From Piezodorus guildinii (Eukaryota; Arthropoda; Insecta; Hemiptera; Pentatomidae), in assembly GCA_023052935.1 (NCBI GenBank), contig CM041292.1, positions 196,718,299-196,782,298 on the forward strand: a stretch of 64,000 nucleotides of DNA, written 5' to 3'. Below, piece after piece: positions 1-9,769 of this stretch (its first letter is position 1; each line of letters starts with the position of its first letter). The position numbers and the translations under genes are program-made. The notes beneath the pieces were generated by a model. The model did not search any database, was not told where the DNA came from, and was given only the letters and a program-made list of their open reading frames with translations.

Positions 1-964
1 TTGTCAACTGTGGATATGAAGTCCAAAGTTTCGAGACCAAACCTTGAAAAAGTCGTGATTTATGCAGTAATAGGAGGCGTTGTCAACTTTCTTTTTTTTT
101 TTTTCGCGGAGAATAACCGAATTTCCTCTGACCATGACGGAATCTGTATATGCAAATGAACATTGAAGAACTTTCACTTTATATATTCTATAAAGATCCT
201 ATTGACAAGTGTTGTGCAGCCAAAATATTCCAAATAATTTATTTTTGACAATTCAACTCGATTATTGATCCGAGTGATTAAAAAGTACGTTACAGAACCC
301 CCTCAGCCAAAAGTCATGAAATGAAATCTCGTGACCGATGCATATACGGAACTACTTTTTTTCATATAAATAATCCAACAATACATGCTCTGAACTAGGA
401 TTCTTATTTTACTATAAAACAAGAGGGTACACCTGCAGCATAGTGGCTATCATAACAGCCTCCTAAACCCATAGGTGACCCTAGGATTTTTTAATAGGAG
501 TAAAATTCCTTAATTATGCCGCCATTCGGAGGAGACGTTAAAAGGTGATCCTAAGCCTGTACAATGTCAGGTAATCGTTAAAGAACCTTATCTCAATCAT
601 ACCTGTATAGACAAAATTTAGGACCCCCGCTGTAGCATCGTCCGATTAGCCACAGTAGCATAAAGTGAATTTAAATGAATAAACAGAATATAAAATAAGA
701 AATATAAGTACCAAAAAGTTTATGAGAAATATTTTATCCTGGTTTCTGAAAGTGGCAGGGGATGCTGGATTGTGAATCTCGCAGTGAGTGAAAGTTCTTC
801 AATGTTCATTTGCATATACAGATTCCGTCATGGTCAGAGGAAATTCGGTTATTCTCCGCGAAAAAAAAAAAAAGAAAGTTGACAACGCCTCCTATTACTG
901 CATAAATCACGACTTTTTCAAGGTTTGGTCTCGAAACTTTGGACTTCATATCCACAGTTGACAA
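1..964. mobile_element. MITE-like element with 177-bp terminal inverted repeats
   Basis: Positions 1-177 and 788-964 are inverted copies of each other, essentially base for base, including a 13-base homopolymer (T13 on the left, A13 on the right). The element has no usable ORF. Its middle (about 430-665) carries a separate repeat that recurs in reverse orientation at 24893-25060. Long TIRs with a non-coding core are typical of non-autonomous DNA transposons or foldback elements. The left TIR begins at the first base of the window, so the true left end and any target duplication cannot be seen. Superfamily unknown. Confidence 0.85.
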
Positions 965-1422
965 AAGTAGCATCAGAAGAAGGTCGAAGAAATTTAATCG
1001 TACTTAATAATGTGAATCGTATGAACACTTACTGCTATACAAACGGTTTCTTGATGAGTACAAAAGGCTCATCTACATGACTATCATAAGGTCAATCTGG
1101 ACTTACAGAGTAGAGCTATAATTCCTCCCGCACTCAGACCTTAAAATCTAAAAACCCTTAATTCACCTTACTTTGTCACGAATAAACTCATCCATAAAGA
1201 CCTCCATAAAATTAATGTTCCGTATATTTATAGGTTTAGCCCGAGCTAGGTATCACATAAAAGCCTCCATTTCCACCCCACTAGCTCCCATCCTTTCTTC
1301 CTTTTCGATTCCTGATAATCCTCCGAGGCTTTTAAGAAAAAGATATAAATATTCAAGACCTTCTGGTTTTGAATATTTTTAGAGTACTGCCAATGGGCAG
1401 TGTCTCTATATGTATTTCATGT
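965..1422. other. No feature recognised
   Basis: AT-rich sequence between two MITEs. The 69-codon frame at 1173-1382 resembles no family I know and has no supporting context, so I treat it as chance. Confidence 0.5.
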
Positions 1423-1430
1423 CAGTTTAT

Positions 1431-1747
1431 TAGGGGTGGGAATAATCGAATGATCGTCATAATCGGATGATCGGACTTCGATGATTTAAATAATCGAATG
1501 ATCAAATGATTAGTATGCATTCTGAGAGACGATATGTCACAATTCCCGTCTCTGTAGTGGCTGAGCCTAAGTGCAAATATGCGTATAATTTATGTGAATA
1601 ACAAAAAAAAAAAAAAAAAAAAAAAATACCTCGTTTATCGTTAAACAGTTCAGTTCGAATGATCCTTCCCTTATCCAAGCCGATTAATTCGAATGATTGA
1701 AATTATCGAATGATCCGATAATCGTCATTCGATTATGCCCACCCCTA
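1431..1747. mobile_element. hAT-type MITE with 8-bp target duplication
   Basis: The 317-bp element starts TAGGGGTGGG and ends CCCACCCCTA. The termini form an imperfect inverted repeat continuing through copies of an ATCGAATGAT-like unit. It is flanked by a perfect 8-bp direct repeat, cagtttat, at 1423-1430 and 1748-1755. An 8-bp TSD and a terminal GGGGTGGG are hallmarks of the hAT superfamily. There is no coding capacity. An A-tract lies near 1603-1626. Confidence 0.85.
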
Positions 1748-1755
1748 CAGTTTAT

Positions 1756-2040
1756 TATACACCTATCACATTTAATTGATATATTTTAATATAATCGTAA
1801 ATAACAATAAATATGTTAAAATAAAATAACGTGAAATCGTTTAAAACAGGTACTGCCACATACGTAGAATAGATTTTATTTGTCTTTGGGGTATTCCCCT
1901 TACAAATAGAGCCTGGCTTGGCTATTCACAATACAATATTCAATTTCAAGTTATATACATATTTTAATATAGATAAATCTACATTTTTTTTTTCCTTTCT
2001 CCCTTTTCTTTTTATTTTCTTCCAATATAGTTGAAATAAA

Positions 2041-2087
<47 letters not shown>

Positions 2088-2700
2088 TACATAGGTTTTT
2101 GAAACAATAATACATTTGTTTAAAAAAATAAAATAAATTAAACAAAATTACAGATAAAAAAAAAATTAAATAAAAATGCATGCCACATAGGTATAAATGG
2201 TATGAATCAATGACTAAAACACTCAGATATCGTATAGGGTTCAGAAAACAAAACAATAACAGAGCTTTTAAAATATAAATAAGCTGATTTGAAATTCCAC
2301 ATAATTGAGTATTAAAGCATGCAATTTACACCGAAGCACTGCCAAAAGTGTTATATTTAGCCAGTAAACCAAAAACGACTAATACGAATAAAAATAAAAG
2401 CGCTAAAAGTATTTTTTTTATGAGCAATTAATTAGTTTTTATTATGAATTATTTGGAAGAACTGAAATTTACAGCCACTTTTCAATAAATATAATTTTGC
2501 CAGAAAATTTTTTTCAAAAAATTGTAATTTTCTCAAATCACAGTCTCATTTGTTCATAACAAGCATATGTTTCTAGAAAAAAAAATTACTCCTAAAAATT
2601 GTGAAAATAAAGATTCATTAAAATACGCTTAATTTATGTTTTATAACTATCAGAGATCACAACTAATTCAAACTATTCTCATAACTAATGTTTAGTTTTT
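1756..2700. other. AT-rich non-coding stretch with long A-tract
   Basis: Contains an uninterrupted A-tract of about 45 bases near 2041-2085 next to T-rich sequence. The 101-codon minus-strand frame at 1951-2256 is largely a poly-Phe translation of this tract. No element boundaries seen. Confidence 0.6.
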
Positions 2701-2801
2701 ATAAATTCATCGACTTACCTATGTCCGTAGAAGAAAAAAATGAAGAACTCTAATACTGATGTCAAAATAGTTTTATCGAACTCAGTTCCCATGATGGATT
2801 A

Positions 2802-3143
2802 AAAGGAACGGTGTACGTTATCATACGATCGATCAAGGATCCTGAAAAACCGTTAACTTTGGAAGACTTGGAAGTAGTTAAGAAGATGCTCTGGAAGTGA
2901 TCAAAGGATTGAACGGTGATCCAACTGTGTATCAGATAACAGCCGAATTCAAACCTACAGTTCCTCACTGCAACCTCGCCACACTGGTAGGGCTCTGTAT
3001 AAGGGCCAAGATAGCAGAAACTCTACTTATAAGGCACAAGATAAAAATTCGTGTCAAAGACGGGTTGCATATTCTTGGCGATGAAGTAAATAAATGGCAA
3101 GGAGAGGGTTGCCGCTGCGATGGAAAACGCATCACTTAAATAA
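2802..3143 (+). pseudogene. CIAO2A/FAM96A-like (MIP18 family) pseudogene, intronless and frameshifted
   Basis: Translation shows MIP18-family blocks in the right order: IRSIKDPEKPLTLEDLEVV near the start, then EFKPTVPHCNLATLVGLCIR, then VAAAMEN near the end. Functional relatives act in cytosolic iron-sulfur protein assembly (the CIA targeting step); the Cys in PTVPHC is the conserved reactive residue and is retained here. The blocks lie in different frames. A 1-base loss sits near 2879-2882, and several bases are missing near 3090-3101, where the family has a longer NKQ...DKER stretch. The frame then stops at 3141-3143, about ten residues short of the usual end. No start codon or N-terminal region is recognisable upstream. 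An AATAAA lies at 3150-3155, but I see no poly-A tail or target duplication. Wording is closer to CIAO2A than CIAO2B. A decayed processed copy is most likely; a degraded original gene is possible. Confidence 0.8.
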
Positions 3144-3654
3144 TTCGTCAATAAATGTATAAGAAACGATGAATAATAAACAATAGTTTTTTTAAATATT
3201 TTAGAGACAATCTGTATTATACAATAAACTTAGAAACAGACACAAAAACCTTGAACAATCATTAAGCTCAAATTTTAGGCAAAATTAATCGATAGTTGAA
3301 TTAAATATCTTTGTTAATATAAATATTTTTTAATAACTTAATATAATAAAATATACTTGGAATTTGGAGTTGTATGATATTATATTTAATGAAATATTAT
3401 TAATGTGTATGGTGATTTCAATTATTTATAATAATTTGGCAGTGAAATTATTTGCAAAATAAATAAATAAGGGGTAAGAAAAGGAAAATTTTAATAAATT
3501 TTGGAACAATGAATGGAATATTATTTTAATTGTTATTCAATATAATTTGTAAATTTACATAAGACATTCTAAGGATGATTATATAAATAAATATGTTTTA
3601 TAAATGAATTTTGTCAAAAGTATAAGGAATAATTACCTTAATCTGGTATTGAAT
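3144..3654. other. AT-rich non-coding stretch
   Basis: No ORF or repeat boundary recognised between the pseudogene and the TA-rich microsatellite. Confidence 0.5.
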
Positions 3655-3940
3655 CACACAAACCCATATTATAATGTGTATGTATTATATATTATATATA
3701 TAATATTATATAATTAATTATAAAATATAATAATATATAGGGTATATATAAAAATGTGTAATAAAATATATATAAAATAATATATATATATATTATATAT
3801 AGTGTGTATATAATATATATATGTATGTGATAAAATAATATAATAATATAATAATTATATATAATAATTAATAAATAGAATATATTATAATTATATATAG
3901 TAATATATTATATATATATATATGTGTGTATATATATATT
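3655..3940. repeat. Compound (TA)n-rich microsatellite
   Basis: Nearly pure A/T with many TATATA runs and short TGTGTA interruptions over almost 300 bases. Low-complexity DNA with no coding potential. Confidence 0.9.
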
Positions 3941-3951
3941 AATTTTTTTTT

Positions 3952-4170
3952 TTCGGTTGGCGCGACAGGCCTTGGAGGCCCTTGGCCGCGCGGTATGGTT
4001 TATATTCCACACCGCGATACTCGATGATATTTTATAGGGCACGGTCAACACTCCCTACGCCTATTTTTGTGGGTGGCTATGAATTAGCTGACGGGTCCCA
4101 CATACATACCCGGGAGAGATAGTAAGTGAATCCATTTATTTGTATGCTTGAAAAAAAGTCCTCCTGGGAC
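3952..4170. repeat. GC-rich repeat remnant, unclassified
   Basis: An abrupt GC-rich island (for example ggccttggaggcccttggcc near 3970) follows the TA microsatellite and a T-run, as if one end of an inserted element. A gggattcaaac stretch near 4170-4180 resembles a reversed Pol III box B, so a SINE remnant is possible. No second copy was found in the window. Confidence 0.35.
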
Positions 4171-4299
4171 TGGGATTCAAACTTAACACTTCGAATAGTT
4201 GTATCTGGGAGTAAGTATATTAAGAAGAAAAGTCGCACTAATGAGAAAAGATATCTATTAGTTAAAGTATAAGACTTCTCTTCATTCAAAAATGTTGCT

Positions 4300-5490
4300 A
4301 TCAATATTAATAATACTATATTTTTGTGCTAAACAACTTTTAGAGGTTACAACACTAAAACAATATTTATCAATATCACATAATTACTTTTTTTTTTATT
4401 TTTTTTTTTAAGATTTTTATTTTTCAATATTTGTTTTCACAAACGGCCACATGCCTCAAACTTTATACATGTTGTGGTAATTGCACCAATTACATGTTAC
4501 TTTTACGTTATATTTACATTAGGGGTTAGTGGTAATTGTAGCCTATTTACTTTTGAACAGTAGGAAAAATCTGAAAACAAAAACCTACACAAAAAAAAAA
4601 AGAATTTAAGTAAAAACAAAATAATTATAGTTAAAAAACAAACAATAAAAGTAAAACAAAACATATTATAGTAAAGCAAATAAAATAAAAATAACTAAGT
4701 GGAAACGAAACAATACAAATACATATTTTTGTTATATGCTAATATATTATTTCTTTTTTACAAATTAGTCTAGTAGTACATCTTTTGTACGCACATAATT
4801 ACTTATTTTGTTACTTTTAACTAACTTTCAAACTATTTTTATAGTCATATTATTTCATAACTGGAAATATAATTATATTAATACAGCAATCAAAACTCAT
4901 TTTACATAAAATCGTCATTATCCTATATATTTCACAATTTATTTTAGCATTAAATTACAAGCCATGATTTTTTTTTTTTTTTTTTTTTTTTTTGTATTAT
5001 ACTCATCAATATTCGTTTATAATTATTCATTACATTTAGAACTTTGAAAAATATTACTATATTGAAATTAATTAAATTACATGTTAGCTCTACATTAATG
5101 CTATTCATATTTCTATTGTCCATTAATATGATTTAGATTTTAAAATCCCTAAATAAAGTGAAGCAGTTAAACGGAGACCGGGAAAAGTAGCAGCGCTGTA
5201 TAGATGATCTTCGACGCTAAAGATGAAAAAAAGAGGAAGAAATAAGAATAAGAAAATAAAAATAAGAAAAATAAAAATAAGAAAAAAATACGAAGAAATA
5301 AGATCTAGAATTTTAGAATTATTTATGAATTCATAGATTTCACTTAGATAGTGAGATCTACTTTCAGTGTTTCCTTTTCAGTAGCACTAAAAGCCAAGTT
5401 GTCCAAAAATCTCGTTGAGCCATCGGTATCAAGCCAAAACAATTCTTGAAAGCATTTAGAGTTTTCCCTTTCTAAATATTCCTCTATTTA
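4300..5490. other. AT-rich non-coding stretch
   Basis: Contains T- and A-runs (T-tract near 4970-4994). No coding frames or element termini recognised. Confidence 0.5.
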
Positions 5491-5491
5491 A

Positions 5492-6385
5492 TTTTTACTT
5501 TCAGTTACTATAGAAAGTAAGGAAAGTATTGCGAACGTGAAAATTTTCGAATTTCAGTTTTTGACGGAAATACACGTTTTGGGGTCTCCTGAGTCCAAAT
5601 AACCAAGTCCCACAGAAAGGTATGTGTGTGTGTCTGCGCGCGCGTGTGCGTGTGTGGTAACTTCCGGACGAAAACGAAAAGTCTTATGAACTGAAATTCC
5701 ATATCTAAGACAACTATACGCCCGAGATGTTACAGAATCTTTTTCAACAAAATCAGCTGATCAGAAGTGCCACATAATACCTTGCATTTTGCACCTCTTT
5801 ACGATTTTCTCAAAAACCGCTCCAACGATTTTGATTAAACTTTGTATATCAATGAAAAATTTAATGGGATTGAAATAGTCTAACAAGGCTTAAATGCCAA
5901 TATTTTAAATTTTCTTAATAAAGTACCTCTAATTTTGTAGATTCTAATCAAACAATTATACCAACTATTTTGTACTGATAACAAAACGAATAAATATTAA
6001 ATTTGAACGAATACGATATCTAACTAACAGAGAAAAGACCAGAAATATTTTTGTAGGTTTTTGAACATAAAGACAGTAATATAGACGCATAATATACCGT
6101 TGGAAAGCTAAATATTTTAGAAAAATGATTATCTTATACAATAAAGTGTAAAAGTTAATGGAGAGTGGGAAAAAACTTTATTGCCAATTTTAAAAATTGC
6201 CACAGATAAAAATGCAATTGATTATTTAATAAAACATATGTTTCTAAAGAAATTCAATGCAACTTATATTTAACAATTTATCTATTTCTAAGTGTATTTA
6301 AAAAAATTCTTAAAACCTATTTTAATATATATTCACTACGAAGGTAAGTGAAAGTTGTGCGTTGGGCTCACCAGATTTTTTAGTT
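5492..6385 (+). mobile_element. HTR repeat copy A (hairpin-terminated non-autonomous repeat, near full length)
   Basis: Starts with a palindromic block (actttcagttactatagaaagtaaggaaagt type), then the conserved attgcgaacgtgaaaatttt and aatacacgttttggggtc stretches, a GT-rich microsatellite at 5620-5660, and the conserved ccgctccaacgattttgat core. It ends in gtaagtgaaagttgtgcgttg...accagatttttt. Similar copies lie at about 8203, 26345, 32484, 39394, 45508, 48010, 57990 and 61785, which defines a family of roughly 850-900 bp without ORFs. The right terminal gtaagtgaaagt is the reverse complement of the left terminal actttcacttac seen in other copies. Class unknown. Confidence 0.75.
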
Positions 6386-6391
6386 TTATTA

Positions 6392-7294
6392 GGCTGTGCC
6401 ACATGAATGTCCGTTTCAAGGTAAAGGATTTATTAAAAATACGATATGAAAACAAGATAATTTTATTCGAAGTATTTACCTTCTTTTTCTACACATTTTT
6501 CTCAACGTGACACCAACTTTTTTATCCCCGAACTGAAAAACTCTGAGCTTTGAAGTGAAACAAACTCTGAAAACGCACTTTTCACTTGATCATCATTTTC
6601 AAAAAGTTTTCCTTTGACGAAGTTGTCTAAAATCCTGAACAGGTGGTAATCTGTTGGAGACAAGTCGAGGGGAATATGGTGGGTGCGAAAGAACTTCGTA
6701 GCCGAGTTCTTTCAATTTTTGCACGGTATGTTTTAAAACATGCCGCTCAGTGAGATCATGAGGTACCCATGTAACGAGCTTTTTTACTTTCCTAATACAC
6801 TTTAAATGTCTGGAAACGGTAGATGCACTTGCATTTAGTTGTGCTGAGAGTCCTTTAACAGTTTGGTAGGGGTTTCCTTCTACTCTATGTTTGAGGACAT
6901 CGTTGTCTATTACGGACGGAGGTCTTTCTCGGGGCAAGTTTTCCAAGTCGGTATCCCCATCTGAAACCTTAGCAAACCAACGGCGAATGGTCCGTTCATT
7001 AACACTCCCTTCCCCAAACGCCTTGCAAATATTTCTAGCAGCCTCATTTGCTGAATGGCCGAGTTTAAACTCGTTTAAAAATATTAGTCGAAAATCGCGT
7101 GTTTCCATGTTCATATTTGAAGGTATACTAAAAAGTGGGTAATTGATTGGGAAGCTAATGTTTGTAATACAAAGGTAGAGGATGAGTAACTGTTTACTTT
7201 AAATATGTTAACATTCGAATGAAAACAACTGAGACCTGCAAAATCCTTTATGTATTTCAGAAACTATAAAAACGGACATTTCTTTAAACACCGA
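6392..7294 (-). mobile_element. Mariner-type transposon, internally deleted, with TA target duplication
   Basis: Both ends carry imperfect inverted repeats of at least 22 bp sharing the inner atgtccgttt. They are flanked by the dinucleotide TA at 6390-6391 and 7295-7296, as expected for Tc1/mariner. The element is about 900 bp, shorter than a usual 1.3-kb mariner, because the middle of the transposase is missing. It sits directly beside the right end of HTR copy A. Confidence 0.85.
6599..7114 (-). pseudogene. Mariner transposase, internally deleted
   Basis: The frame opens at METRDF (SETMAR-like start) and contains the N-terminal helix-turn-helix region: GHSANEAARNICKAFGEG, then NERTIRRWFAK, then the second HTH NASASTVSRHLKC. 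After the linker WVPHDLTERH (about residue 125) it jumps to the C-terminal KHTVQKLKELGYEVL. The region carrying the first two catalytic aspartates (DD34D family) is therefore absent. A frameshift in the final part replaces the SPDLSPTDYHLF-type segment with unrelated residues. It cannot encode active transposase but keeps the DNA-binding half. The same junction is found in the plus-strand copy at 49323. Confidence 0.88.
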
Positions 7295-7296
7295 TA

Positions 7297-8200
7297 AGTT
7301 AAAGTTTTTAAAATTTCGATGTTATTAAAATCGGAAGTATGTTATTGAATTATACTGTGCTTCGATAATGTTGTTAACCAAGCAGTTTATCCTTGTTATG
7401 TCTCAGTAATGCCCTATGATGGCTCACAAGTTAGAGCCGTAACTTCGGTAAAATTAAAATATTAAAAAAACTGACTACCGATTATTTCTACCTATGATAA
7501 ATAGGTTGTTGGGAGATTTATTAACTGTTATATTTCAAGTTAGTGGTATATTTTTTGTTGATTTATCCGAGCTAACCATATATTTTTCTGATACAAGAGA
7601 AAAAAGCAAGAAAAATGTTGTTGGTGTGAGAAATGATATACTCAAGTCGATACAAAAAAAATAACAAACCGCAAAGAACTGAGCTGGTGTCCTTAAGGAA
7701 GAAAGGATAGCAGGGAGGAGGGTGGGACAAGGAGGGATAGGGAGGACAGAGAGGGAGAAGGAGGGAGTTAAAAGAAGACGATTAAGGAGAGGAAGCCGCC
7801 ATTCAATAAATACTACCCCATTGATCACTCCCTGTAATAGCTCACTTCACTCCTTCATCAATTTCTGAGTCTTTCTCTTCCGCCAATTTATCAACAACCC
7901 TTTCTTCCGTTTCCTACGGCTCAAAGCACGTTTACTTTGCCACGATCGTAAACAAACTCTATACATTTTAACAATCAAGCAATAAACAGTAACTACATCA
8001 ATTTAATTATGAGCCCATAGCTATTATACTTTAATGAGCTCAATCATAAATTATTAATTACCCAATGGTTTATTACTATTTCCAAATAATTATATTGGGG
8101 TATAACTGTTTAATGTCAATTAATTAAAATTAAAAGCAATAAATAGTACAAAGCGAAATGGTCAATCACCACAGAGAATTTCTAATCCATATATCTCTAC
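7297..8200. other. Non-coding stretch, partly purine-rich
   Basis: A G/A-rich patch at 7690-7770 creates the 97-codon minus-strand frame at 7535-7828. I see no family resemblance and treat it as chance. The rest is AT-rich. Confidence 0.5.
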
Positions 8201-8202
8201 TA

Positions 8203-8893
8203 TTTTTACTTTCACTTACTATATATAGTAAGGGAAAGTATTGCGATCGTGAAAATTTTCGAATTCCAGTTTTCAAAGGAAATACACATTTTAGGGTCCC
8301 CTGAGTCCAAATAACTAAGTCCCGCAAAAAGGTCTCTGTGTGTGTACTGTGTGTGTGTGTGAAACTGAAATTTCATAGTTGAGACAAATATACGCCCGAG
8401 ACGTTACATACCACCCTTATTCATCAAAATGAGCTTACAAGATGAGCCACTTTATACCGTGCATTTTTCACCATTTTTCGATTTTCTCGAAAACGGTTCC
8501 GACGATTTTTATTAAATTCACTATATCCCTGTAAAATTTAATGGGCTTTAATATCATTTAGGTTTCATATGGATTAAAATGGTTTGACAGGGCTTAAATG
8601 CCGATATTTATATTTTCTTTATCTAAAGTACCTTTAATTTTGTTGATTATATAAATATAACTATATTATCTTGTTAGCGCTGATGAAAAACAGATAAATA
8701 TATAAATTGAATAAATTCGATACCCAACCCAAGGAGAAAACTGAAAAAATTATTTTTTTAATGCTATTTTTTTTTTTGAACATAAGAGCAGTAATATACA
8801 TGTATGATATACCGTTGGAAAGCTAAAGCTTTTAGAATAAATATTATCTTATACTCAAGTTTGTAGAAGTTTTTCAAGAGTGATAAAAATCTT
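8203..8893 (+). mobile_element. HTR repeat copy B, right-truncated
   Basis: Begins with the clearest terminal palindrome of the family: actttcacttactatata followed by tagtaagggaaagt at 8211-8242. It keeps the cgattttctcgaaaacggtt core, a GT microsatellite at 8335-8362, and the taccgttggaaagctaaag block. Homology stops near 8893, where an antisense LINE fragment begins, so the right end is missing. Confidence 0.75.
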
Positions 8894-9235
8894 GGAATAA
8901 TACCTTGGACTCCATACCTTAACAGCGTATATCAACGTAGACGAAACCATCGAATCAAATAAGGTCATTTTAGTTTCCCAGGCATCACTATTTCCTTTCC
9001 TGAAGATTTCTAATACCTTGGCACTTGCCATAGAAGCTCTTTGAATAAAATGTTGTTAAGCCATTTGAAACTTTACTGATGACGAAAAAGGCACTCCCAA
9101 GTATGTGTATGATTTACTGTATTCTAGTTGAGAATTATGCCAATAAAGAGGTTTCAGTACTTCAGTTCTGGGTGATTTATGTAAAACAACGAGTTTTGAT
9201 TTATTTGGATTCAGTGTTAGTGTGGTCAGTGTACT
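8894..9235 (-). mobile_element. LINE reverse-transcriptase fragment (C-terminal part)
   Basis: Reverse-strand translation gives non-LTR RT wording: LTLNPNKSKLVVLHKS, then YTYLGVPF, and after frameshifts WETKMTLFDSMVSSTLIYAV. The order matches the thumb/post-palm part of a non-LTR RT. Both ends are lost and the frame is broken. Clade not determinable. Confidence 0.65.
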
Positions 9236-9758
9236 TTACTTTACTATATACTTCATATGTAGAAAAGAGAAAGTCAAATTTATTAGGTTACATATTTTAT
9301 TAACATTAAATAAAAAAAATCTGCCGCAACCAAGAGCACAATATATTAGAGCTATAACATTAAGACCATATATAAAGAACAAATAATCGATTGATAGTTA
9401 GAAAATAAGCTTTATTCTGCTAGCAGATCCCCTAGAATTAATCCATAAATTTATTCAAAGAGTATTAATAATTAAAACACCAAAACAAAAGTCACAAAAT
9501 GGCCTAAACTACAAAAATAAAAAAAATCTTGTTAGCGCAACACACGACCTTCTCTTACTTTTGTGCTTCAGGCCATGAACTTATAAATAAAGTTAGAGTT
9601 TAAAAAAGTTTAAAGTATTACATAGTTTCAAGAGATACTATATTTCAGATTAAGTATTTTAAGGATAGAAATTATTATCACCAGTAAATTCCTTAATTTT
9701 ACCCGCTTTTTTTATCTCTGCATAATTCATTCATTCATTTTATTTTTTAACCATTGTT
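9236..9758. other. AT-rich stretch with an HTR-end scrap
   Basis: At about 9525-9565 the sequence aatcttgttagcgcaacaca followed by cgacc resembles the right end of the HTR family in reverse orientation. It may be the displaced end of the truncated copy B. Nothing else recognised. Confidence 0.4.
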
Positions 9759-9769
9759 TAATATTAATA

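Noticed and set aside
1951..2256. 101-codon minus-strand frame with apparent hydrophobic segment
   Set aside because: The hydrophobicity is poly-Phe from a homopolymer tract.
2762..2968. 68-codon minus-strand frame
   Set aside because: Antisense of the CIAO2A-like pseudogene.
5600..5660. GT-rich tracts in several places as possible regulatory elements
   Set aside because: They are the internal microsatellite of HTR copies, variable in length between copies.
7535..7828. 97-codon minus-strand frame
   Set aside because: Comes from a purine-rich patch; no domain, no splice or promoter context.
8893..9303. 74-codon plus-strand frame at 9079-9303 as a gene
   Set aside because: It is the antisense of a LINE RT fragment read on the minus strand.
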